Source: Siphlonurus alternatus (taxonomy: Eukaryota > Arthropoda > Insecta > Ephemeroptera > Siphlonuridae). From it: a stretch of 64,000 nucleotides of DNA. The notes under the pieces are model-generated. The model was not told the DNA's origin and made no database searches. It was given only the letters and a program-made list of their open reading frames with translations. Shown here one piece after another: positions 54,759 to 64,000 of the stretch. The stretch lies in the NCBI GenBank assembly GCA_949825025.1, contig OX463786.1:10468387-10532386 (forward strand), given 5' to 3'. The position numbers and the translations under genes were made by a program. Positions within the stretch are counted from its first letter, which is position 1. Every line of letters begins with the position of its first letter.

Positions 54759-55072
54759 GAGTATTGTCCTCCATTTTTTTTATTGCAGAAATGGATAGAG
54801 GGTGCAAAGTTATGCTACCCTGATTTTTTTCAGATTTATTTGAGACCTGGAACTATTTTTAAAAAATTATTGAAAGTCCTTTTTGTGACGTCACGCGGCG
54901 GCAAGTCCTATCTTTTTCTTAAGGAGCGGCGTCTCGTGACGTCACGAAAAGGACTTTCAATAATTTTTTAAAAATAGTTCCCGGGCTCTAAAAAATCTGA
55001 AAAAAATCAGGGTAGCATAACTTTGCACCCTCTATCCATTTCTGCAATAAAAAAAATTGAGGACAATACTCT
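54759..55072. mobile_element. GAGTATTGTCCTC foldback element
   Basis: Same family as 16206-16538. It fills most of the gap between the convergent peroxidase and lectin 4; the remainder (54592-54758 and 55073-55510) is AT-rich with nothing seen. Confidence 0.8.
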
Positions 55073-55611
55073 ATTATAAATATTTCTTTTTTGCATAAAA
55101 GATGAATTTTAGTAACAATAATTGAAGAAAAAGTATAATAACATAAAATAGGCAAAAATTAATTACTATAATTAATGTATTTAAATAATTGATATTTTTA
55201 TATATTTTTAAATATTTTATATATTCCAAATATTGAATGATTTGTTATATTATGTTGGATTCAAAATTTGATATTGCAGCTGTTTATACTTTTTGCAATT
55301 TGTATTAAACTGTGCAATGGACAACTTAAACTCCCTTTTTGTGTGTTTGATAAAAGACCAAGTTATGTACCAATTCCCCCCCCCCCTTTTTTTGGTGACT
55401 TAAAATCTTGCTCAATAACTCTGTAACGCCATATTCACGTTCTTTTCTTATTTTTTTTTACAATCGAAACAAATTTTTCATGACAATAATTACCGCTGTG
55501 TCAGTACTATTTTATTGATGTTACATAAGTTAAATAATATCTGGATAAAACAATACATAACTTGAGGTTTTATAATATTCAATTAAAAATATCACTCAGC
55601 TTGTCAAAGAT

Positions 55612-58600
55612 TTAATTAAAAGATGAAGGACACGATGCCTCACACATGAACCTTCTGATTCCGACACACGGGTCGTCATTCCATCCTGCATCAACACTAA
55701 AGTTGATGCACTGCTCCGTGGATGCAAAACTGCTAGGTTCTCCAACCTTCCAGTTGGTGTAGTTCATCCTTTGACCTGAGGACCAGTGGAAGCTGTCCTG
55801 GAGACGTCGACCGCCGGTCCAGTACGACCCCGAGTAGTCTGAAATTTAACATTACGGATTCACAACTTCAATTTTTTTTTTTTCAGATTTTTTAAGACTA
55901 CTTTTAAAATGGTCATGTCTTAAAAAGTTGATTTGAAGTCACGTGACCCTCTCATTGCATTGGAAGACAATAAATTTAAGGAAAAGTTTCGTGACGTCAA
56001 ATCAACTATAAGTGAAAACGGAACTATATTTTACACCTTTAAAATCAAGGACACTATCCTTATGTTCAATAAATAATTTATTATGAAATCAAGGTGACTG
56101 TAGTCAATTCATGCATTCACTATAATATACTTGCGTGTTTAAAATTTGTATATTTTCACAGCGTTAATAGGTGCATCTCAATCTAAAATAAATAGATATT
56201 TTAAATTGATTTGTCTTCGGATCATTTATGCAATTTGCGCATTTCTTTTAATTTTCTTTTTCCCCAACCATCTAACATCCAACGAAGTCAAACCAACAAA
56301 ATGATTTTATTCAAATCTGGTTATTTGCAGTGTAAACCAAAATTAAATACAAAACTTAATTAATTTATATCGCAAATAAAATGATTGCACTTATCATTAA
56401 TTGAATTATATTTTTTTTAAAAATAACAATTAAATTTTAATAATTTATAATTTTAATCTTCTATAATTTAAAATTATTCAAAATTTATTAATTTACTTGC
56501 AATAAAAATATCAAGTTAAAAAAATTGCTACGGTATGAATTATTTTACTTAGAATTGCTGGATGAAGTTAACTACGTTATCCACACCATTTAATTAATCA
56601 GTATCATATAATATTATACAGTATATATGCAAAAGGAAATCATTGAAAAGTTTCATATAAAACATTTATTTTGTAAGTTGCTTGTAACCATAGAGTTAGC
56701 TTGTAACGAACAATATATTTATGTGATTTCTTTAAATGAACATTTGGGTTAGAAGAAGGCTAAAAAATTCTTTTAATTTTACAATATTGTTGAATAGAGA
56801 ATAAAAAATATTTAATTGACCCCCTCTTTCACCATCCGAATGAAATTTTTACAATTTCTAATTTATGAAACTGTGGGAGGCATTCACAAAGAACTTTAAC
56901 CCCTACTTTAGCCTCCATTGTTATCCCTGCATGGTGCTAAACTAGGAGCTTCACATGGTTAGCCCCTGGTTTGACAACACAGGCCACATCAGGGATAAAA
57001 ATTGAGGCTAAAGTGGAGGTTGGGTTTAAGTACTTTGAGAATGCCTCCCTATATCTATATTTTTGTTTAACGATTAATCTCAGTTACTTCAGAGTCAAAG
57101 AATATTTCCCTGCAAACGAATCGAATGTTTTTTTTTTTTTAAAAAATCCAGAATGTTCTAAAACTTAAACGCTTATGGTTTGAGCAAATTCAGTCTTGCA
57201 GTTTTCTTACAAAAACTAATGTTAAACTTCTACCTCAGTTTTCACAAAACTGATAAGGTGATAAGGCAGATTCGCTTCAAAATTTGTATGCCACCTATTG
57301 ATGGTGAGTTCTAAGTCCCCTGCAAATCTTGTTGCATTCAGGTTGTACGATTACGAGGTATCAACCTACTAACGTGAGATTCATCCTTAATTATTACGAT
57401 ATAAGAGACGGTATACTTACCATTTATCACCAAGAACTGATTGATCAGCTGATCCTCTTCTTCAGTTTCCAAGTTGACAAGGTTCATTCCCGCGTCGTTG
57501 CAAAGTTCAATGGCCGTCTTTACGTCCACCTGTAAGTATATTAATGCAATGATAAAACTCGTATTTTTTATCTTGTGTAATATCTTATTAATTTTGTATG
57601 TTTGTATTCTTTATGACACATTATATATTATATAATTCAACAAATGATGGAAGCAGCAAGGGTGGATCCGGCTCCCTCTCTCTGCTCGGGAGGAAGGGGG
57701 GGGGGGGGATAACCTATCCCGCAATGTTAAAATTTGGAGAGAGAGGGGGGAGTGGGCGACAAATTGTTGCTAATTTGTTATTGAAATATATTTATACCAT
57801 ATCATTATAAGTAGTGATATTTTTACTGATATTTTTCCTGGTTTACATGAAGCGTCTCGTTAAATAGATTGAAGATTTTTCACCCCCGAAAATCACATTA
57901 ATGGTAAAAAGGGTGTATATCACAAATATTTTATATTGGGATGAGTTAAAGCTATTTTTTAATTTTTTCGGATCATTTTCTGGGGTGATAGAATTTTTTA
58001 CATGCAGCAAATCACTTGAAAACTATGAAGGGAAGCTACCCTTAGTCACAAGAAGTAATGATTGTCTACTCCTCAGCTTTCGTTATCTAATGTGTTTTGC
58101 ATCAAATTTGGAAGCTTTATCACAATTTGAGTGATTTATGAGTTAAAAGCGCCTGCACTATAACGCTGAAATACGAATAGGAAGACAAGGAATCTTACAC
58201 TTCCGGCTACTTTCGGAGTGAATCTCATGTAAATTTGTCTGTAGTGATAATCTGTGTCTCTTGTATTTAATACTATTTTTTTTCTTTAAAATTTAACTAA
58301 AATAAATTAATTGGAACTTACGTTGACTCCTACTGGTCCAATGTAGTATGCAGTGTCTCCAATGGTTTCAAAACCTCTCTGATGCACAACTAAAAGAGAA
58401 ATCAAAATAAATCACAGAGGGAGCTTTTACGAAAAATATTTGTTGTGTATATTGAAATAGCTGCATTATTCTTTTTTAATTTTTATTGATTCTTAACCTA
58501 AAAAAGAACAACAAAATGTTTAAGAATATTAATTTTATTTTTTACTGCAAATTTTAAAAATAATAATTATTGTAAATGTTCAAAAGTTTTAACATAAATA

Positions 58601-60513
58601 ATTACAGTTTAACGTTTTTTAACTAAAATATTATTTAATTTAAAAGCTTTTTAATTATTTTATAAATTATAAATAATGGACAACATACATTAAAATTTTT
58701 AATTCCAGAAATGAATAGAGGGTACCAAATTATGCTACTCTGAATTTTTTCAGATTTTCTTGAGACCCTGAACTAATTTTAAATAATTATTGAAAGTCCT
58801 GTGATTTCAGTTGGCACCCCTGCAGCCTTAATAAAAAGGATGGAGACTGGACGCCTATTGACGCCTCCAGGGGGCGTGGCCGCACTTTCAATAATTATTT
58901 AAAAATAGTTCTGGGTCTCAAAAAAATCTGAAAGAATTCAGAGTAGCATAATTTGGTACCTTCTATTCATTTCTGCAATAAAAAAATTTCATGTATGTTG
59001 TCCATTGTATTCCAATATAATGTACACAAAACCATCAGTGTTAAATGTGGATGGAAGAATGTACTCTATAGGGAGTTTGAAATAGACTAAAAATGCAAGT
59101 GGTGTTTTATAATATCAGAGATCCCATGTGAAAATTTCAATGCATATATTATGAGAGGATGTCATATTCTCAAGGGGAGGTATGGCGCAGTGCTCTTGAC
59201 CGGGTCTCGTCAGATCACCGAAGTCAAGCAACGTCGCGCGTGGTTAGTAGTTTGGATGGGTGACCATTTTCAACAAGAACCACGTTTTCCACCCAGGGGT
59301 AAATCGTTGCGCTTTTCCACTATGTGGTTTCCCTGGCTTTGGACCATTGCACTTCCGGTTCATTGACAAAAGCTGTAGCTTCCATCTTGGCTGAGGTTTC
59401 CACGTTTCCCTCAGCCGCAGGCAAATGCCGGGATGGATTTGCAAGGCCGTGGCCGCCCCCGTTCCGAAAGAGCCCGCGAAACGCTGAAGTTAGGGTTTCG
59501 GAAGGTTCGGGGTTTCAAAGTAGTATGTAATTAGTAAATAGAAGTACCCAAAAGGGTTTGATTAAAAATTTAAAAAAAAATATTCTCAAGACAGTAAGGA
59601 TAGAAGCCTGGCTGCTTCCGGAGGAAATGTTTTATTAAATTGACTGCTGTCACCATATGTTATGGAAAAGAAACTGCCAAGGAACTCTTTCATTCGATTA
59701 AGATAATTATATGAAAAATATAATTGTCCATATTAGGTGTTACATTGATAATATAATTATTAACTTACCTTTTTCATCTTTGCTAATTGTTGCACTAATC
59801 TGTAATAAAATAATTCAGCATGTAATACAGTATAATATAGTTGTATATATATTTTTTTCCTATCGATAATTATTGCAAAAACAGAATATATATACTACCT
59901 TATGAAGACCGGGAGGTTATAAAAATATTTTTATTGTAATTTTTTATTCCATACAATCAAAAATAAAAAAATTTCATCTAATTACCGATTCAATGTTCCA
60001 TAAATGTACTAGTTTATTTTTTATTAATAATAATTTATTTCATGATATATTTATTTTATTTTTAATGATCTTTGACTATTTTTAAAATTAAAATATAATT
60101 ACAAAAAATAAAAAAAAATTATTACATTACATTTTGTTTTAATTTTATAATAATATATTTATTATTAAAGAAAATTTTAAATATATTTTTTCATCAATTT
60201 ATTATATTAAAAACATTTAAAACTAAATTCTAATTATTAAATTAAAAATTCATCTCCCGAAGACTAAGGGCACTATTGACATATTTAAATGAAACATTTT
60301 TCAGATATAATTTGTAAAAAGAAAATGAAATCCAATAACAAGCCTTATTATAATTATAATAAAAGCTAAAAAGGAACGAAATAAAAAAAAAGCAATCTTT
60401 AATAAGTGACTAAGTAATTGTTGAAGTAGGAACATAATAACTAAAATTCAGACAATCTTTCTCACCTGTAGCACACAAATAACTGTCAAGACGAACACTG
60501 TAAAGGTCTTCAT
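55612..60513 (-). CDS. C-type lectin 4, complete, minus strand
   Basis: Five exons in transcript order: 60466-60513, 59769-59799, 58322-58389, 57421-57529, 55612-55838 (483 nt, 160 residues), all with GT-AG borders. Exon 1 is the signal peptide MKTFTVFVLTVICVLQ. The domain shows IGDTAYYIGPVG, AIELCNDAGMNLVNLETEEE, SYWTGGRRLQDSFHWSSGQ, NYTNWKVGEPS, EQCINF, GWNDDPC and RRFMCEASC. Unlike lectins 1-3 it keeps WND and the Glu-Pro of the sugar motif (EPS, one change from EPN), so it is the best candidate here for calcium-dependent binding of mannose-type sugars. It is convergent with the peroxidase. Its polyadenylation signal (TTTATT on the plus strand) is at 55511-55516. Its exon plan resembles the array, but with longer exons 3 and 5, so it is an older paralogue. 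Confidence 0.9.
56875..57050. mobile_element. GGGGGACATTCAC foldback MITE, diverged
   Basis: Ends GGGAGGCATTCACAAAG and CTTTGAGAATGCCTCCC; in the last intron of lectin 4. Confidence 0.7.
58154..58242. mobile_element. TACAGTCAAATT MITE fragment
   Basis: Right half only: ACACTTCCGGCTACTTTCGG and AAATTTGTCTGTA. A further 40-bp piece lies at 59606-59646. Confidence 0.55.
58676..59005. mobile_element. ATGGACAACATACAT foldback element
   Basis: Close relative of 16206-16538, in a lectin 4 intron. Confidence 0.8.
59175..59579 (+). mobile_element. 5S rRNA-derived SINE, copy D
   Basis: Full-length copy ending in an A-rich tail, with a perfect 11-bp target-site duplication, ATATTCTCAAG, at 59164-59174 and 59580-59590. 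It is in an intron of lectin 4, on the strand opposite to the gene. Confidence 0.93.
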
Positions 60514-60554
60514 TTCAGCTCTGATTTTGCTTTAAAAGTGCTTCACTAACTCCT

Positions 60555-60594
60555 TTTTATAGAATTTTTTAGATAACACGGAAAACGCTATCTT
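60555..60594 (-). promoter_or_regulatory. Lectin 4 promoter: TATA box and two GATA sites
   Basis: On the minus strand, AAGATAG (60588-60594) and TTATCT (60571-60576) precede TATAAAAAGGA (60551-60561), about 40-50 bp upstream of the lectin 4 ATG. The arrangement resembles lectin 3. Confidence 0.5.
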
Positions 60595-61876
60595 GATGAA
60601 GTGAAAAAAATTAGAATGAATTTTGCATATCATGGTCTATGGGCCAATATTTAATATTGCAATAATTGATAAGATTTTTTTATAAGCCTAAATTACGTAG
60701 GTAAAAATATCAAATTATAAAACTAATTAAATTGTGAAAATTGTATATTTAAGTATATGAATTGTCAGAGCATGTTGAAAAGTCTTAATAAAATTTATAT
60801 AAATGCAATAACGTTAATACTCATGTGTAATAATTAATAATAAAATAATAAATGATAAAATAAATGTTTCAATTTGAATAAGTTTTTTTTAGTTTAATGC
60901 ACATAGAACTAAATAGAGACAATTACCACCAAAAACAATTGAAAAAATCAATATTACATTGCTTAGATTTAAGGCTTAACCTGAGAAATTTGGACGAAAA
61001 ATTCGCTACAACAGATTTTCTCCAAATTAATTTGGTGGACTCACAACAATCGTCAAATTAGCTCTGAATTTTTTCGGAACTTTTTAACCGTTGGTTTAAT
61101 TATAATTAATTTATTTAAATGAGAATTTTGTATCCTTCCAATGTTAAATTTGTTAATTAGCATTGCAAAAAAACTATACAACAGATTCTTTTACTTTTTT
61201 TTTTTACTAAAGCCTAATTTTTTAGACTATTTTTCTGAATTGTTTTCATATATTTTGAACCGTGGCGATGATCGTTTCCTATATGTGATGAGAAATGTGG
61301 CAACGTTCTCAAGGACTGTTGTCACCACCCTCTCCTAAAAATTTATGCTCATTCCAATGCAAACAGTGTTGCCACTATAGCCACGCCTCTTGACCTTGAC
61401 AGACAAATTCTCAGGTTATACCTTAATTAATGCTCTGTGACTCAAAAATAAAATTAATTTGATCTAAAATAAAATACATTTGCTAATATATTATTGTTAA
61501 TTAAATTTATAATAATTTTACAGGTTGTACAAAAATAAAATTTAATACTTGTTAACTTTATATATGTTTTATGTCAAGGCTCTCACCATACTTTTAACTT
61601 TAATAAATTAAATATCTTATTATTATTGAAAAAAAGGACTGCAAAAATTACTTATCTGCCGCAGGGTTTCACAATATCGGCCGTTATGGAGGTCTCATAA
61701 TATAATCTTCAAGAGTTTATAAAAAAATTTGTATCTATCTGTGCCATCTTTCAATGAGATCTGTTATTTAATCTATTGTTAAAAATCGCTTAAAAACATT
61801 ATGAACTCTCCCACCCATGATCCCTTCACTAAGTAAAGGGATCTTGCGCCCACCAATGCAATTAACTTTTAAAATT

Positions 61877-61879
61877 ATT

Positions 61880-61920
<41 letters not shown>
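61877..61920. repeat. Poly(A) run
   Basis: About 40 A in a row with no recognised element before it. Confidence 0.9.
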
Positions 61921-61924
<4 letters not shown>

Positions 61925-62038
61925 TTTTCTTTGTCACGTTGGTTACTCTATTTTTAACTTGACTGTGAAGATTTCAACACGTCTGTTGTTATCTCTTTTC
62001 AGATTTCACAATTTTTAAAAATCTATATCTTTTGTTTA

Positions 62039-62395
62039 TTAAGGGTAAGATAACGCCACCAATGTTAAAAAAAATCACTGACACGAAAATTATGAAAAAA
62101 ATTTAAAATGTTCTCCTCTACACCCCCTATCAGTAACTTAAATATCAGGTGTACAAATACGATCTAGGTTTTGAGTTATGAATTTTTAAAGTTGACTAAT
62201 TTAACATGGGATTTCCATTTCTCCATGTTAAACTAGTCAACTTAAAAAAATTATAACTCAAAAACTAGATCGTATTTGTATACCTGATATTTTAGCTACT
62301 GATATGGGGTGTAGAGGAAAACATTTTAAATTTTTTTCATAATTTTCATGCGAGGGATTTTTTTTTAAACATTGGTGGCGTTATCTTACCCTTAA
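62039..62395. mobile_element. TTAAGGGTAAGATAACGCC foldback MITE
   Basis: Same family as 48261-48525, with longer arms; TTAA at both ends. Confidence 0.85.
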
Positions 62396-62806
62396 TTCAG
62401 CAACATCGTATAACCTTGAATTCGCTTTGTTTTTGAATTTGTGAAGTGCCTATCAGATATATAATCAAACAACAATAATTCCTTGTGGTCATGGAACAAA
62501 GATCATATCCCTTCTTATAGCTTTTCACAGGTCTCTATGCATATTCGTTCTGTCTAAGATACCTTATCTATTGGTGAGTATTCGGAAATCGCTGAGAGTG
62601 CGAACAGTCTTAGAGAGATGTGATAGAAATGGGCAATTGAACTTGATAAAAAAGGATCATTGTTATCTTCCTTTATCTAATAGAATATCTTTTAACTTGA
62701 CAAATTTTAAAAAAAAATTAGTCTTTCAGTATTATTCAATTGTAGCATTTGATACGAATTTTTCAAGTGTAGTAACTTTACATAATTTTACTGTGAATCA
62801 ATATTT

Positions 62807-62960
62807 GGGCGCGATTCACGAAGCAGTTAGCCAGGTTTCTAACCACGTTTAGCTTAACCACGTTTAACTATACTTGTTTTTTGGTTTTAAACCCACCTAG
62901 TTAAACGTGGTTAAGCTAAACGTGGTTAGAAACCTGGCTAACTGCTTCGTGAATCTCACT
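62807..62960. mobile_element. GGGCGCGATTCACGAAGC MITE
   Basis: Nearly perfect palindrome; about 75-bp arms containing CCACGTTTAGCTTAACCACG. Confidence 0.85.
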
Positions 62961-63682
62961 CATCAAGTCCTAGTCACATTTAAATAAATTATACTAATTA
63001 GATTTAAACTCCCTTTCTCTTAATTATAAATTTCATCACAGTGAGTAATTATATATGGAATACGAGAACATGCAGAAAATTTGATAATCCCCACATTGAA
63101 CTAGTGCATGTTAAAATATTTTATTAAATAAATTATTATTTTAAATATTTTAATATTTGAAATTTTAAATTTTTTTAACAAAATAAATATCAAATGTAAC
63201 TAAATTTAGCTCAATTTTTCACATCAATACAAAATTAAAATAAATTTAACAATAAACTATTTTATTTTGATTTTACTAATAATTTGTGTTTTTTTTTAAA
63301 TACTGTTAATTTCATCTTCTGTTTTGTCCTAACTCAGCCGTTTAAAAAATACTGTTTCGATGAGTCGTTATCAAAATTTTAACTCCCCATATTATTAATA
63401 AAAAATTTCAACTGATATATAAATTTATATTAATGGCAAAACTATTTTCATAGTTTGTTGCAAAAAAAAAAAAAAGTAAAAGTAAAACTAATTTTTATCT
63501 AATTACTATACTTATTTTGATTAATGCCTAGGTTAATCTAGCCATTTGACGTTATAATTCTGCAAGTAGTTTACAATTGTTCACATAGAAAAAGAAATTT
63601 GTTTCTTGAGAGTACTATCATGCTATTTATTATCAGATGGATATGAAGATACAAGGTACATTGGCTTGTCCATCGTTTGGTT

Positions 63683-63957
63683 AATAGAGGCTTCAAGTCA
63701 GCTGATTTTGCGGTGTTCCCACCGTCCCATCTAAACCTATGTAAAAAAAACAAACTTGAAATTGCTTTTTTGGTATAAAAGAAATTTTTTTAGAGAAAAA
63801 TGAGTTATTGATTCATTATCAGAAGACCCTATAATGTGGGGGTAAGAGAAATTTTAAAATTGATTGCTTTAATAGTTACAGAGAATAAATTCAAATTTTC
63901 TAACATGGTGGCTTATGGAGAAAATTTTCCCTTCGGGGAACACTTGAAGCCTCTATT
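63683..63957. mobile_element. AATAGAGGCTTCAAGTCAGC element
   Basis: The most complete copy, with inverted ends AATAGAGGCTTCAAG and CTTGAAGCCTCTATT. Confidence 0.7.
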
Positions 63958-64000
63958 GTCCATCAAACCATCTTGACGCGTAAGTAAACATTTTTTGTCT

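Larger units (their letters stand above)
60614..63682. other. Gene-free right part
   Basis: AT-rich with the listed MITEs and poly(A) run. A 93-codon frame at 62571-62852 runs into a MITE and resembles nothing I know. Confidence 0.55.

Noticed and set aside
62571..62852. 93-codon gene
   Set aside because: No recognised motif, and its end lies inside a MITE.

Overview
The window is eukaryotic: coding blocks are short, GC-richer and bounded by GT-AG splice sites, and lie in AT-rich introns and intergenic DNA full of repeats. The CLIP domain, the short secreted C-type lectins and the animal haem peroxidase point to an arthropod, most likely an insect or other pancrustacean. The species cannot be read from the sequence.

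Layout. 1-13061: three tandem, same-strand C-type lectin genes (the first lacks its 5' exon in this window), each with the same exon plan and phases. About 13.1-29.3 kb: a gene-poor stretch of foldback elements, MITEs, a long (TC)n tract and one GC-rich island that may be a promoter or first exon. 29.3-33.6 kb: a minus-strand non-LTR retrotransposon with two open reading frames (PHD-finger ORF1, endonuclease/reverse transcriptase ORF2), next to a remnant of another LINE. 35.0-54.2 kb: a 17-exon plus-strand gene that I reconstructed exon by exon. It encodes a 1113-residue secreted protein: signal peptide, coiled-coil-like segment, Q/N-rich segment with pure polyQ, CLIP domain, then a complete haem peroxidase domain with both haem histidines. 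55.6-60.5 kb: a fourth, minus-strand lectin gene, convergent with the peroxidase. 60.6-64 kb: repeats only.

Lectins and a CLIP-bearing peroxidase together suggest a secreted immune or extracellular-matrix locus: lectins for carbohydrate recognition, the peroxidase for oxidant production or crosslinking, and CLIP as a possible link to serine-protease cascades. That functional link is inference; only the domains and gene order are seen.

The most unusual features are the CLIP/polyQ/peroxidase architecture; three separate internal duplications in the peroxidase gene (start exon, end of exon 14, start of exon 15); a 2-kb near-palindrome with tRNA-like Pol III boxes in both arms; 5S rRNA-derived SINEs with target-site duplications; nested MITEs whose empty sites can be read from sister copies; and several MITEs ending just upstream of splice acceptors.
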